A program made the position numbers and the translations under genes. This document shows, one piece after another, positions 15,190 to 24,050 of a stretch of DNA of 64,000 nt. The DNA comes from Leuconostocaceae bacterium ESL0958 (lineage in GTDB: Bacteria > Bacillota > Bacilli > Lactobacillales > Lactobacillaceae): assembly GCA_029433265.1 (NCBI GenBank), contig JAQTHT010000001.1, forward strand, positions 1 through 64,000, written 5' to 3'. Under the pieces are notes generated by a model. That model was not told the origin of the DNA. It worked only from the letters and a program-made list of their open reading frames with translations, and searched no databases. Positions within the stretch are counted from its first letter, which is position 1; each line of letters begins with the position of its first letter.

Positions 15190-16073
15190 TGAATGCAAAG
15201 TTAGCCGACAAAGTGGCAACCGGCGTGATTTATGCCATTGCAGGCGTTGTGATTGCCATTCTCACGGTCATGTTGGCCTTTATCCTAGTTCAAGGGGTGC
15301 CTCATTTATCCTGGCATTTCTTGACGGGCCAGGCGAAGGCCTTTGAGGCGGGTGGCGGCATTGGCATCCAACTCTTTAATTCTTTTTATCTATTAATTCT
15401 GGCCATGTTGCTGTCCTTTCCGATTGCTTTGGGTGCGGCCATTTACCTGAATGAGTACGCCCGACCCTCTGTTTGGACATCTATCGTTCGGACGGCCATT
15501 GAAGTGCTGTCTTCCTTGCCTTCCGTTGTTGTGGGGCTCTTTGGGTTCTTGATTTTCGTGGTCAAGTTTCATTTGGGCTTTTCCATCTTGTCGGGGGCGA
15601 TTGCGTTGACCTTTTTCAACTTACCCATTTTGACTCGGTCCATTGAAACTTCCCTGCAGCAAATTCCAAACTTGCAGCGTGAAGCGGGGGCGGCTTTGGG
15701 CTTGTCCCGAATTGAGACGGTCTTGCACATTATTCTGCCAGCTGCCTTACCTTCGATTGTGACGGGGATTGTGATCTCCGCAGGTCGTGTCTTTGGGGAA
15801 GCCGCAGCCTTGATTTTTACGGCTGGGCAATCAGCGCCAGCCTTGAACTTCGGCGACTGGAACCCCTTCAATGTGACGTCGCCGCTGTCACCCATGCGAC
15901 CTGCTGAAACATTGGCCGTTCACATTTGGAAAATTAATTCGGAAGGAATTATGCCGGACTTGTCCCTCGTGTCAGCCGGTGCTTCCGCTGTGTTGATTAT
16001 CGTCGTCTTGATTTTTAACTTTTCCGCTCGACGTTTAGGCTTGCTTTTGTACAAAAAGCTAACGTCCTCTTGA
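15189..16073 (+). CDS. pstA: Phosphate ABC transporter permease PstA
   Basis: PstA is the second permease of the phosphate transporter. The 294-aa protein has about six membrane segments, IYLNEYARPSVWTSIVRTAI and the EAA-type loop LQREAGAALGLSRIETVLHI, with LSSLPSVVVGLFGFLIFV before it, as usual for PstA. The start codon shares one base with the pstC stop, so translation is coupled. The gene for the first ATPase begins seven bases after its stop. Confidence 0.95.
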   Translation: MNAKLADKVATGVIYAIAGVVIAILTVMLAFILVQGVPHLSWHFLTGQAKAFEAGGGIGIQLFNSFYLLILAMLLSFPIALGAAIYLNEYARPSVWTSIVRTAIEVLSSLPSVVVGLFGFLIFVVKFHLGFSILSGAIALTFFNLPILTRSIETSLQQIPNLQREAGAALGLSRIETVLHIILPAALPSIVTGIVISAGRVFGEAAALIFTAGQSAPALNFGDWNPFNVTSPLSPMRPAETLAVHIWKINSEGIMPDLSLVSAGASAVLIIVVLIFNFSARRLGLLLYKKLTSS

Positions 16074-16080
16074 GGTGCTT

Positions 16081-16923
16081 ATGACTAATCGAAGCCAACC
16101 ATTAAAACCATTGTCCGCTTTTTTGCCCAAGCAAAAGCCGGAACAGTATCTCTACCAGATGGACCCGGCCAAGCATGAAATTGCTTTGTCAACCAATAAC
16201 CTGCAAGTCCGTTATGGCGACAAGCTGTCCTTTTCGGATGGTGACCTTGCTTTTGAACGGTATAAAATTACGTCCTTGATTGGCGCCTCTGGTTCTGGTA
16301 AATCGACTTTTTTACGGTCCTTGAACCGAATGAACGACGGCATTGCCAATGTTACAGGCCAAATTTGGTACCGGGGTCTAGATATTAATTCCAAGGAGAT
16401 TGATGTCTATGAAATGCGCCGGCATATCGGGATGGTTTTTCAGCGACCCAACCCTTTTGCCAAATCCATTTACAACAACATCACCTTTCCCCTGACCCAA
16501 CGGGGTCATTACAGTAAAGAAGAGTTGGATGAAATTGTCGAAAGAACATTAAAGCAGGCGGCGCTTTGGGACCAGGTTAAAGACGATTTGAATAAATCGG
16601 CCTTATCACTGTCTGGTGGTCAAGCGCAACGCTTAGTCATTGCTCGAGCCCTGGCCTTGAAACCAGATATTCTGCTCTTAGATGAACCCTCCTCGGCCCT
16701 TGATCCCATTTCTTCGGCTCAGTTCGAGGAGACCCTCTTACAGTTGAAGGAACACTATACGATTATCATTGTGACGCACAACATGCAGCAGGCGGCACGA
16801 ATTTCTGACTATACAGCCTTCTTCCACTTAGGAAAGGTCGTGGAATACGATTTGACAAGAAAAATCTTTACCCGTCCTAAGGTTGAGTTGACGAATGATT
16901 ATATTTCGGGGAACTTCGGATGA
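16081..16923 (+). CDS. pstB: Phosphate ABC transporter ATP-binding protein PstB, copy 1
   Basis: One of two PstB ATPases in the operon. The 280-aa protein has Walker [11 protein letters not shown]-loop VFQRPNPF (PstB hallmark), signature LSGGQAQR, Walker [14 protein letters not shown] and the H-loop [14 protein letters not shown]. Compared with copy 2 it carries about 35 extra N-terminal residues ([20 protein letters not shown]) before the ATPase domain. The ATG at 16081 follows GAGG; a GTG two codons earlier is possible. It overlaps copy 2 by four bases (ATGA). Paired PstB genes occur in several streptococci and lactobacilli and may work as a heterodimer; that is inference. Confidence 0.95.
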   Translation: MTNRSQPLKPLSAFLPKQKPEQYLYQMDPAKHEIALSTNNLQVRYGDKLSFSDGDLAFERYKITSLIGASGSGKSTFLRSLNRMNDGIANVTGQIWYRGLDINSKEIDVYEMRRHIGMVFQRPNPFAKSIYNNITFPLTQRGHYSKEELDEIVERTLKQAALWDQVKDDLNKSALSLSGGQAQRLVIARALALKPDILLLDEPSSALDPISSAQFEETLLQLKEHYTIIIVTHNMQQAARISDYTAFFHLGKVVEYDLTRKIFTRPKVELTNDYISGNFG

Positions 16924-17687
16924 CAGCAAACAACGAAACAATTCTATCCACGCGCAATGTGAAACTTTGGTATGGTCAGAAAGAAGCCTTGCACGGGATT
17001 GATTTAGACTTTGCCAGCCGGGGCATCACAGCCTTGATTGGGCCTTCTGGTTCAGGTAAATCAACTTACCTACGTGCTTTGAACCGGATGCATGATTTGG
17101 AAGAATCAATCACCGTCACGGGTTCCTTTACCTTTCAAGACCAGGATATCTATTCGCCAACGACCGATACGGTGGCCCTTCGTAAAAAAATTGGGATGGT
17201 CTTTCAACAGCCCAACCCCTTTCCCTTTTCCATCTATGACAATGTGGCCTTCGGCCTGCGGCTCGCCGGTGTCAAAGACAAAGCAGTGCTCGACAAAGCA
17301 GTAGAAGAGTCCTTAAAAGCCGCCTCCGTCTGGGAGGAAGTCAAGGATTCACTGAACAAGTCGGCTCTTGGCCTTTCCGGGGGACAGCAGCAGCGGGTCT
17401 CTATTGCCCGAGTGTTGGCGACGAAGCCGGACCTGTTGTTGTTGGATGAACCAACGTCGGCTTTGGACCCTGTTTCTGCTCACAACATTGAGGAAACGCT
17501 CTTGGCGTTGCGGGATGAGTATGCCATGATTATTGTGACTCACTCCCTTTCACAGGCCTCCCGGATTTCTGACCGGACGGCCTTCTTCTTGAACGGGGAC
17601 TTAGTTGAAGTGGGCGACACCCGTCAGTTGTTTATTGAGCCAAAAAAACAGGAAACGGCAGACTACATTTCTGGTCGTTTTGGTTAG
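16920..17687 (+). CDS. pstB: Phosphate ABC transporter ATP-binding protein PstB, copy 2
   Basis: Second PstB ATPase, 255 aa, the usual family length. Motifs in order: Walker [25 protein letters not shown], signature LSGGQQQR, Walker [15 protein letters not shown]-loop [14 protein letters not shown]. It keeps the same domain plan as copy 1 but without the long N-terminal extension, and its signature has QQQ rather than QAQ. The ATG overlaps the stop of copy 1. phoU follows after 44 bases. Confidence 0.96.
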   Translation: MTANNETILSTRNVKLWYGQKEALHGIDLDFASRGITALIGPSGSGKSTYLRALNRMHDLEESITVTGSFTFQDQDIYSPTTDTVALRKKIGMVFQQPNPFPFSIYDNVAFGLRLAGVKDKAVLDKAVEESLKAASVWEEVKDSLNKSALGLSGGQQQRVSIARVLATKPDLLLLDEPTSALDPVSAHNIEETLLALRDEYAMIIVTHSLSQASRISDRTAFFLNGDLVEVGDTRQLFIEPKKQETADYISGRFG

Positions 17688-17731
17688 TGACTTGCCTGTT
17701 GATTGACAGGGCAATCTGAAAGGAGCATAGG

Positions 17732-18406
17732 ATGCGACGACTATTTGATGAAGAACTAGCTGATTTGGACACTTCCTTTACGGAAATGGGGGAACGGGTC
17801 GCCAAGACGATTAACGAAGCGGTCCAGTCTTTCATTAACCATGACCGGGAAGGCGCCCGTCAAATTATTGATTCAGACTACAAGATTAACGAACGGGAAG
17901 CGGCTTTGGAAAAGAAGTCCTTTGAAATGATCGCCCTGTATCAGCCGGTAACGACTGATTTGCGGGAAATCGTGACCATCTTAAAGGCGGTATCTGTGCT
18001 CGAACGGATGGGCGATCAAGCTCGGAATGTGGCCACTTCCACCATTCGTGTCAAGGGTACCAAGCACATTCGGGCCGTTGAAGAACAACTGGGTGAGATG
18101 GGTGAATTGGTCGCCTCCATGGTGTCCGAAGTGATGACTTACTATGTCGAAAACGATGCCATGGGTGCCGAAACCATTGCCAAGAAGAACCACCAGCTGT
18201 CCAATGCGGCCGCCAAGGTGCGGACGGATTCCGTCAACGGGATGAAGGAAGATTCGGAATTAGTCGATTCTGCTGCTGATTACCTGGTGCTGGCTGGTTA
18301 CATCAAGCGCATTGGTGATTACACAACGGACATTGCCGAATGGATTGTCTACAAGCGTACGGGTAAGATTATTGAATTGAATCCAGGTTACAACTACTTT
18401 ATTTAG
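17732..18406 (+). CDS. phoU: Phosphate signalling/transport regulator PhoU
   Basis: PhoU is a cytoplasmic three-helix-repeat protein that restrains the Pst transporter and PhoR signalling. The 224-aa protein contains two tandem PhoU repeats (about residues 1-110 and 115-215), with DSDYKINEREAALEKKSFEM and LKAVSVLERMGDQARNVA in the first and YIKRIGDYTTDIAEWIVY in the second. An AAAGGAGCATAGG ribosome site precedes the ATG. Last gene of the pst operon, followed by a terminator. No PhoR/PhoP pair is present in this window. Confidence 0.95.
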   Translation: MRRLFDEELADLDTSFTEMGERVAKTINEAVQSFINHDREGARQIIDSDYKINEREAALEKKSFEMIALYQPVTTDLREIVTILKAVSVLERMGDQARNVATSTIRVKGTKHIRAVEEQLGEMGELVASMVSEVMTYYVENDAMGAETIAKKNHQLSNAAAKVRTDSVNGMKEDSELVDSAADYLVLAGYIKRIGDYTTDIAEWIVYKRTGKIIELNPGYNYFI

Positions 18407-18418
18407 TTGATACTAATG

Positions 18419-18440
18419 AAAACGCCTACGGGCGTTTTTT
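18419..18440 (+). terminator. Terminator of the pst operon
   Basis: AAAACGCC (18419-18426), TACG loop, GGCGTTTT plus T-run. Confidence 0.85.
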
Positions 18441-18483
18441 CTTTGGCCGGCTGCATTCGGTCGCTGTTGTGTAGTCCAAACTT

Positions 18484-18492
18484 TGCTATAAT
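18484..18492 (+). promoter_or_regulatory. Extended -10 promoter for the YvlD-hprK-gpsA group
   Basis: TGCTATAAT is a perfect extended -10 element, 30 bases before the TTG start. A -35 is not clear. Confidence 0.6.
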
Positions 18493-18522
18493 AGGGTTTA
18501 TTAGGAATAAAAGGAGGCAGTC

Positions 18523-18864
18523 TTGCTTCGAGTCATCATGAACATTGCCATTAACATGGCCGTCTTTTTAGCAACAGCGCTCATCTATCCATCTGGTTTT
18601 ATTTTGGAGAACATGACGGTTGCTGCAGTGGCGGCCCTGGTACTGGCCTTATTAAACTTAGTGTTAAAGCCGCTATTGCTATTGGTATCCCTCCCATTTT
18701 TGTTACTCACGATGGGCCTCTTTGCCTGGGTGGTGAACGCCTTATTGCTGGAGCTGACCGCCCATTTGGTGCCAGGTTTTGCCTTCAGTTCATTCTGGGC
18801 AGCAATGGTCGTAGCGTTATTCATTAGTGTCGCCAACAATCTTTTCATTGCTAGAGAAGATTAA
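18523..18864 (+). CDS. YvlD-like four-helix membrane protein (phage holin family 4 type)
   Basis: The 113-aa protein is nearly all hydrophobic, with four predicted membrane segments (about 6-22, 28-46, 52-72, 82-104). LVLALLNLVLKPLLLLVSLP in the middle, with NLVLKP, is the hallmark of the YvlD/DUF360-type family found beside hprK in many Firmicutes. The role is unknown; in Bacillus yvlD lies near hprK too. The start is TTG: AGGAGG lies five bases upstream, while the first ATG (18538) is too far from it. hprK begins 14 bases after the stop, so the genes form one operon. Confidence 0.85.
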   Translation: MLRVIMNIAINMAVFLATALIYPSGFILENMTVAAVAALVLALLNLVLKPLLLLVSLPFLLLTMGLFAWVVNALLLELTAHLVPGFAFSSFWAAMVVALFISVANNLFIARED

Positions 18865-18878
18865 GGAAAGGAGAGACA

Positions 18879-19847
18879 ATGCCAGAGAAAACAGTAACAG
18901 TCAAAGACTTGGTGGATAATACCCGCTTAACCATCGTCGCTGGGCACAAGCACCTCGACCGGGTGATTACCACGGCGGATATTTCCCGGCCTGGTCTGGA
19001 AATGACGGGTTATTTTACTTACTATGCCCCGGAGCGAGTGCAGCTACTAGGCATTACGGAAACTTCGTTTTCCAAGCGGATGGGCCATGATGAATTGCTC
19101 ATGGTTTACCGTAAAATGGCGGACGAGCAAACGCCAGCCTTTGTGGTGTCCACTGATTTGCCCATTGCAGAGGAATTAAAGCAGGCGGCCGAAGAGGCGG
19201 GCATCCCGATTTTGACCTCAAAGTTGACCTCTTCGCAGATTTTGTCCAACATGACTTATTATCTGGGTGGAGAATTGGCCCCCCGGCAGTCCGTTCACGG
19301 CGTGTTAATTGATGTCCACGGTTTGGGTGTGTTGATTACCGGCGATGCCGGCATTGGCAAAACAGAATCGGCTCTGGAATTGATTCAACAAGGGAAGGCC
19401 CGCTTGGTAGCTGATGACCGAGTGGACATTCATCAAGAAGATGAACAGCGGTTGATTGGTCAGCCTTCCAAAGTCTTGCAGAATTTGATGGAAGTCCGGG
19501 GCGTGGGCATTATTGATGTCCAACAGGTTTACGGGGCTGTTTCGGTCCGTTCCCACGCGTCGATTATGGTCAACATTCATCTTTCCAATGGTAAAATTGG
19601 GGAGCAGAACTTCGATCGCTTGGGTAATGAAGATGATTATATCGATATCCTCGGCGTTAAGATTAAGAAGATGGTCGTGCCGGTCACACCAGGGCGGAAT
19701 ACGGCTTCGGTAATTGATGCAGCAGCGGTTAAATTCCGGACGAAGAACATGGGCTACGATGCTTTAGCAACCCTAGAAAAGCGGATGAATGAAGCCATCC
19801 TAGAGAATGAAGCAGCAGATCAAAAAGAGGAGTCCAGCCATGACTAA
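18879..19847 (+). CDS. hprK: HPr kinase/phosphorylase HprK
   Basis: HprK phosphorylates and dephosphorylates Ser46 of HPr, the switch for carbon catabolite control in Firmicutes. The 322-aa protein has the N-terminal domain (residues 1-130) and a C-terminal kinase domain with P-loop GDAGIGKT, LVADDRVDI and the family signature EVRGVGIIDVQQVYG. Length is normal. A GGAAAGGAGAGACA ribosome site precedes the ATG. Its stop lies inside gpsA (8-base overlap). In many lactobacilli lgt sits between hprK and gpsA; here they overlap directly. Confidence 0.96.
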   Translation: MPEKTVTVKDLVDNTRLTIVAGHKHLDRVITTADISRPGLEMTGYFTYYAPERVQLLGITETSFSKRMGHDELLMVYRKMADEQTPAFVVSTDLPIAEELKQAAEEAGIPILTSKLTSSQILSNMTYYLGGELAPRQSVHGVLIDVHGLGVLITGDAGIGKTESALELIQQGKARLVADDRVDIHQEDEQRLIGQPSKVLQNLMEVRGVGIIDVQQVYGAVSVRSHASIMVNIHLSNGKIGEQNFDRLGNEDDYIDILGVKIKKMVVPVTPGRNTASVIDAAAVKFRTKNMGYDALATLEKRMNEAILENEAADQKEESSHD

Positions 19848-20850
19848 AATTGCCGTTTTAGGCGCTGGTTCCTGGGGCACTGCGCTGGCCAATACGATGG
19901 CCCAGAACCAGCAGGAAGTCCTCTTGTGGTCTCATCGGTCGGAACAGGCGGCTGAAATTAACCAGCAGCACCGCAATGAGCGCTATCTGCCAGGTCAAAC
20001 GCTGGCTACCAACTTGCAGGCAACTGCGGACATGGCGGCTGCCGTTGCCGGGGCAGACGGGGTGCTCATGGTCGTGCCAACGAAAGCAGTGCGGTCCGTG
20101 GGTCAGCAGCTCGCTGACTGCCTGGCTGAACTGCAACAGCCCGTTTACTTAGCCCATGCTACGAAGGGCTTGGAACAGAAGACGCATTATCGCATTTCGC
20201 AGATGTTAACGGAAGTGGTGCCGGCCGACTATCGCAGAAGTCTAGCGGTTATTTCGGGTCCTTCCCACGCGGAAGATGTCATTCGCGGGGACCTAACCGC
20301 CGTCTCGATTGGGGCCGATGATCCAGCAGCAGCCAAACTCTTCCAAGCAGCACTGGCCACTGATCGTTTCCGCCCTTATACCAATTCGGACTTGCTGGGG
20401 TCCGAATTGGCCGGTGCTTTAAAAAACATTATCGCGCTGGGTTCCGGCATGTTGGTCGGGCTAGGATATGGCGCCAACGCACAGGCTGCCTTGTTGACAC
20501 GGGGCTTGGTTGAAATGCGGCACGTGGGCCAGGAAATGGGCGCTCAGCCGGAAACCTTCCTGGGCCTAGCAGGTATTGGCGACTTGATTGTCACGGGCAT
20601 GTCCCCTAATTCTCGTAATTACCGGGCCGGTCGCGCCATTGGCCAGGGTCAATACTTGGCCACCGTACAAGCGGACATGGGCATGGTGATTGAAGGGGTC
20701 AATACGGTCCAAGCAGTGGCTGATTATGCCCAAGCAAATCACTTAGAACTGCCGATTACGGCTGCCTTGCAGCGGGTGCTCTTTGAAGGAGAACCCATCG
20801 AGCAGGCCATTACCGATTTGATGACCCGGCCACTCAAGGCTGAAGACTAG
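19840..20850 (+). CDS. gpsA: Glycerol-3-phosphate dehydrogenase (NAD(P)+) GpsA
   Basis: GpsA reduces dihydroxyacetone phosphate to sn-glycerol 3-phosphate for phospholipid synthesis. The 336-aa protein has the Rossmann motif VLGAGSWGTALAN at the N-terminus, ATKGLEQKT, the active-site region AGALKNIIALGSGMLVGLGY with the catalytic lysine, and GIGDLIVTGMSPNSRNYRAG. The ATG at 19840 begins MTKIAVLGAG; an ATG at 19807 would place 11 extra residues before the fold and lies inside hprK. GAGGAG precedes it. It overlaps hprK by eight bases. Confidence 0.97.
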   Translation: MTKIAVLGAGSWGTALANTMAQNQQEVLLWSHRSEQAAEINQQHRNERYLPGQTLATNLQATADMAAAVAGADGVLMVVPTKAVRSVGQQLADCLAELQQPVYLAHATKGLEQKTHYRISQMLTEVVPADYRRSLAVISGPSHAEDVIRGDLTAVSIGADDPAAAKLFQAALATDRFRPYTNSDLLGSELAGALKNIIALGSGMLVGLGYGANAQAALLTRGLVEMRHVGQEMGAQPETFLGLAGIGDLIVTGMSPNSRNYRAGRAIGQGQYLATVQADMGMVIEGVNTVQAVADYAQANHLELPITAALQRVLFEGEPIEQAITDLMTRPLKAED

Positions 20851-20862
20851 GCTTTCTTTTGT

Positions 20863-20905
20863 TATACTAGTAATTGAAATCCTTTAGAAAATCCTTTCTA
20901 GAAAG
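20863..20905 (+). promoter_or_regulatory. galU promoter region with palindrome
   Basis: TATACT (20863-20868) is a probable -10. A perfect 12-base palindrome CTTTCTAGAAAG (20894-20905) lies in the leader, ending just at the ribosome site. Function unknown; the palindrome could be chance in AT-rich DNA. Confidence 0.4.
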
Positions 20906-20914
20906 TAGGAAAAA

Positions 20915-21790
20915 ATGAAACCTGTACGTAAAGCGATTATTCCAGCCGCTGGCTTGGGCACCCGCTTCTTGCCAGCAACGAAGGCGTTGGCCAAGGAAAT
21001 GTTGCCAATCGTGGATACGCCCACGATTGAATACATTGTTCGCGAAGCCATTGCTTCTGGCATTGAAGACATCGTGGTCGTGGATGGTAAGTCCAAGAGG
21101 TCCATTGAGGATCACTTTGATTCCAATCCTGAATTGGAAAATAACTTACGTGAAAAAAATAAGCTTGAGTTATTAAAGATTATTGAAGAAACCACTGACA
21201 TTAACATGTACTTTATCCGCCAATCCCATCCAAAGGGCTTGGGAGATGCCATCTTGACGGCTAAGGACTTTATCGGGGATGAACCTTTTGTTGTACTCCT
21301 GGGCGATGACTTGATGCAAGACGAAGTACCGTTGACGAAGCAGTTAATTGACCGCTACCATGAAACGGGCGAATCAACCTTGGCTGTTTTAGAAGTACCG
21401 CATGACCAAGTTTCCGAATACGGCGTGATTGATCCGGCGGCGAAGGTCACGGAAGATGGCCTCTACCGGGTCAAGAGCTTTGTTGAAAAACCAAAGCCAG
21501 AAGAAGCACCTTCAGACTTGGCCATCATTGGCCGTTATCTGTTAACGCCAGAAATCTTTGAAGAACTGGAAAACACGAAGCCAGGAAAGGGCAATGAAAT
21601 CCAATTAACGGATGCCATTGACTCCTTGAACAACCGGCAGCATGTTTATGCCCATGTCTTTAAGGGCAACCGTTACGATATTGGTTCAAAAATTGGTTTC
21701 TTGCAAACCAACATTGAGTTTGGCTTGAAACACCCACAAACTAAAGACGAACTCCGGGCCTACATCAAAGAAATGGCCGCGAAGCTCTAA
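20915..21790 (+). CDS. galU: UTP-glucose-1-phosphate uridylyltransferase GalU
   Basis: GalU joins glucose 1-phosphate and UTP to UDP-glucose, used for glycolipids, exopolysaccharide and galactose metabolism. The 291-aa protein starts [20 protein letters not shown], then [20 protein letters not shown], and has [10 protein letters not shown] and [20 protein letters not shown]; these are the nucleotide- and sugar-binding motifs of the family at normal length. AGTAGG precedes the ATG. It has its own promoter and terminator. The phosphoglucomutase at 26149 makes its substrate. Confidence 0.96.
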   Translation: MKPVRKAIIPAAGLGTRFLPATKALAKEMLPIVDTPTIEYIVREAIASGIEDIVVVDGKSKRSIEDHFDSNPELENNLREKNKLELLKIIEETTDINMYFIRQSHPKGLGDAILTAKDFIGDEPFVVLLGDDLMQDEVPLTKQLIDRYHETGESTLAVLEVPHDQVSEYGVIDPAAKVTEDGLYRVKSFVEKPKPEEAPSDLAIIGRYLLTPEIFEELENTKPGKGNEIQLTDAIDSLNNRQHVYAHVFKGNRYDIGSKIGFLQTNIEFGLKHPQTKDELRAYIKEMAAKL

Positions 21791-21791
21791 C

Positions 21792-21822
21792 AAAAAAAGA
21801 GGTGGTCTACCTCTTTTTTTAT
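21792..21822 (+). terminator. galU terminator
   Basis: AAAAAAAGAGGT, GGTCT loop, ACCTCTTTTTTT. Confidence 0.9.
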
Positions 21823-21851
21823 TAGACAAAGTGCGTTAGTCGGTTTAAAAT
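21823..21851 (+). promoter_or_regulatory. trxB promoter
   Basis: TAGACA (21823-21828), 17 bases, TAAAAT (21846-21851), then AAAGGGGG before the ATG at 21877. Confidence 0.6.
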
Positions 21852-21876
21852 ATGAAGGTAATAAAGGGGGACAGTC

Positions 21877-22806
21877 ATGACAGATCGGAAACAATATGAC
21901 GTATTAATTATTGGGGCAGGGCCAGCTGGTATGACTGCTGCTACCTACGCTTCTCGTGCTGAATTGTCGACGGCGATGTTAGATCAGGGCATTTACGGCG
22001 GCCAGATGAATAACACGGCAGATGTCGAAAATTATCCTGGTTATCAGAATATCCAAGGGCCCGATTTGGCGGAGAAAATGTACGCTTCATCGACCCAGTT
22101 CGGGGCGGAATACACCTTTGGTAAAGTGGACGGTGTTGAACTGTTGGATAACGGGGATAAGCTGGTCCACACGGATGCTGGCGATATTGAAGCCAAAGCC
22201 GTTGTCATCGCGACTGGATCCGAGCACGTGCATTTAGGGGTGCCCGGGGAAGAAGCATTCCAAGGCAAGGGCGTTTCTTACTGTGCCGTTTGTGATGCGG
22301 CCTTCTTCAAAGGTGAATCTGTATCCGTGGTCGGTGGGGGTGATTCTGCTGTTGAAGAAGGATTGTATTTGGCCGATATCGTCAAAGACGTGACAATTTT
22401 TGTTCGCAGTGGCGAATTGAAGGCCCAGCCCATCCTGCAGGAACGTGCTAAGAAAAAAGAGAATATTCGTTTTGTTTGGCATACTGAAGTGACGGCCATT
22501 CGCGGTGATGATAACGAAGTCAAGTCCGTCGACCTTTACAATAACCAAACGGGTGAGCACAGCAGCTTTGAAACGGCCGCTGTCTTCATTTATGTTGGGT
22601 TGCAGCCCAACACAGCGGGTCTAAAGGAACTGGGTGTCACGGACGATCAGGGCTGGATTCCAACGGATGAGCACATGGCCACGAGCGTCCCTGGTGTGTT
22701 TGCAGCAGGTGACGTGCGGGCCAAAGACCTCCGTCAAATCGCAACAGCGGTAGGTGATGGGGGCTTGGCCGGTCAAGAAGCTTATAATTACGTGGCGAGT
22801 CGCTAG
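21877..22806 (+). CDS. trxB: Thioredoxin reductase TrxB
   Basis: TrxB passes electrons from NADPH through FAD to thioredoxin. The 309-aa protein has the FAD-binding IGAGPAGMTAATYASRAEL near the N-terminus, the redox-active CAVC (in SYCAVCDAAFFKG, about residue 134), the NADPH-binding VVGGGDSAVEEGLYLA and the C-terminal FAD motif VFAAGDVRAKDLRQIATAVG. Length and order are normal. Transcribed alone, with a strong terminator. The thioredoxin (58468-58785) and the two methionine sulfoxide reductases (44857-45814) in the window depend on it. Confidence 0.97.
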   Translation: MTDRKQYDVLIIGAGPAGMTAATYASRAELSTAMLDQGIYGGQMNNTADVENYPGYQNIQGPDLAEKMYASSTQFGAEYTFGKVDGVELLDNGDKLVHTDAGDIEAKAVVIATGSEHVHLGVPGEEAFQGKGVSYCAVCDAAFFKGESVSVVGGGDSAVEEGLYLADIVKDVTIFVRSGELKAQPILQERAKKKENIRFVWHTEVTAIRGDDNEVKSVDLYNNQTGEHSSFETAAVFIYVGLQPNTAGLKELGVTDDQGWIPTDEHMATSVPGVFAAGDVRAKDLRQIATAVGDGGLAGQEAYNYVASR

Positions 22807-22835
22807 GTCTAAGTTGGCCCAGCATTATCGGCAAG

Positions 22836-22867
22836 AGGAAAGCGCAACAAACGCTTTCCTTTTTTTG
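22836..22867 (+). terminator. trxB terminator
   Basis: AGGAAAGCG, short loop, CGCTTTCCT, then TTTTTT. Confidence 0.9.
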
Positions 22868-22880
22868 TGCGCAGCATACT

Positions 22881-22912
22881 AAAAAAGCAGCCAGTTGAAC
22901 TGACTGCTTCTT
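22881..22912 (-). terminator. Terminator of the mannitol dehydrogenase operon
   Basis: On the minus strand GCAGTCAGTT and AACTGGCTGC form a stem with one mismatch, followed by TTTTTT. It lies just after the VOC gene. Confidence 0.85.
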
Positions 22913-22920
22913 CAGGTAAA

Positions 22921-23304
22921 TTATTTGACAATCTCACAGAATTCCAAAGTGACACCGTCTGGGGTCAGGATATTAAAGAATTTAATACCCTTTTCCCAGA
23001 ATGGGAGCTGTTGCACTTCGTCATTGACCATGGTCAAGCCCATTGCCTTTGCTTCAGCAAAGGCAGCGTCTGCATCGTCCGTGTTCATGGAGATGTGGTT
23101 GATGGCACCTGCCTTACCAGTACCTTCATCAGACAACCAGGTCTCAATGACCAGGTGGCCGTACTTCATAAAGATGACTGGTCCAGCGGCGAAGTCACCA
23201 ATTTTTTCAAAGCCCAGAGAAGACCAGAAATCTTCTGCACGCTTTAAGTCAGTCGTTGGAATACCAACGTGTTGAATATCATCAAAGTGATCAGTGAAAG
23301 CCAT
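22921..23304 (-). CDS. VOC superfamily (glyoxalase/bleomycin resistance-like) protein
   Basis: The 127-aa protein has the two beta-alpha-beta-beta-beta modules of the vicinal oxygen chelate fold. Candidate metal ligands are in the usual places: H12 (DIQHVGIP), E in LVIETW, H in AINHISMNTDDADAA and E in GVTLEFCEIVK. Relatives are often annotated lactoylglutathione lyase, but the true substrate cannot be told from sequence. It is the third gene of the operon with the mannitol dehydrogenase, 18 bases after the membrane protein, with AAAAGAGG as ribosome site. A role in removing a reactive dicarbonyl made during sugar metabolism is possible. Confidence 0.85.
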   Translation of the reverse strand: MAFTDHFDDIQHVGIPTTDLKRAEDFWSSLGFEKIGDFAAGPVIFMKYGHLVIETWLSDEGTGKAGAINHISMNTDDADAAFAEAKAMGLTMVNDEVQQLPFWEKGIKFFNILTPDGVTLEFCEIVK

Positions 23305-23322
23305 AAGAACCTCTTTTCAAAA

Positions 23323-24045
23323 TTAAACTTCAGCGTCTGCTGCAATTCCTTGGTGCTTTAAGCTAGGGAAGATGCGGGTGTCCGCCCAACCCGTGATGCC
23401 ACCCTGGAAGAGGAAGGCAAAGATGGTGCCCAAACCATAGTTGGAAAAGTCTGGATAGGCAATCAGGGCAATCACACCGATAATGGTAGGGGGGATGTAA
23501 GAAATCCACATGGCAATGCCGGCATTCCCATTGCAGTACTTAAAGCGCAAAATCTGCATCAAGTCGTCCGCTGGGTGCAAGACAATGTTGGTCCGTTGGT
23601 AGATGGAAATGGCAACGGCAATCAAGGCGACCCCAAAGAAGTTGAGGAAGACATAGAGGAGTGTTACCAGCCAGCTGTCGGCATCTGGTAAAATCTGGTT
23701 AAACCAGTCGGAGAAGGCGCCAATCAACAGAGAGAAAGGCACCATGAAGGCCAAATTGCCAAAGAAACGGAGCAAGTTGACCTTGCGGTCCAGTACCATG
23801 TTCATCAAGGCAATGATGACACCAACCACGAAGAAAACGATGGATAAACCAGAGGCAGTGTTGCCCATAAAGGAAATGTTCCAACCGTTTTCAGCGGCCG
23901 TCCAGTAGGCGGATCCCAAGAAAGCGGGGTGAATTTTCTGACTAGTCGCAATCGTCAGGACGTTTCCCATGGAATTAATCACCAGGGAAAAGGCGAAATA
24001 AGCGAGTGCAACCGGCCAAGAAATGGTCCGTTTTGCATTGTTCAT
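23323..24045 (-). CDS. Integral membrane protein, YczE/YitT-like
   Basis: The 240-aa protein has about five or six membrane segments and begins with a short basic cytoplasmic end (MNNAKRTISWPVALAYFAFS). FFVVGVIIALMNMVLDRKVN and VLHPADDLMQILRFKYCNGN resemble the YczE/YyaS/YitT membrane family, whose function is poorly known. It starts five bases after the mannitol dehydrogenase stop, so both come from one mRNA. A link to fructose or mannitol transport is an attractive guess from context only; no transporter signature was recognised. The VOC gene follows. Confidence 0.72.
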   Translation of the reverse strand: MNNAKRTISWPVALAYFAFSLVINSMGNVLTIATSQKIHPAFLGSAYWTAAENGWNISFMGNTASGLSIVFFVVGVIIALMNMVLDRKVNLLRFFGNLAFMVPFSLLIGAFSDWFNQILPDADSWLVTLLYVFLNFFGVALIAVAISIYQRTNIVLHPADDLMQILRFKYCNGNAGIAMWISYIPPTIIGVIALIAYPDFSNYGLGTIFAFLFQGGITGWADTRIFPSLKHQGIAADAEV

Positions 24046-24050
24046 AAGCG

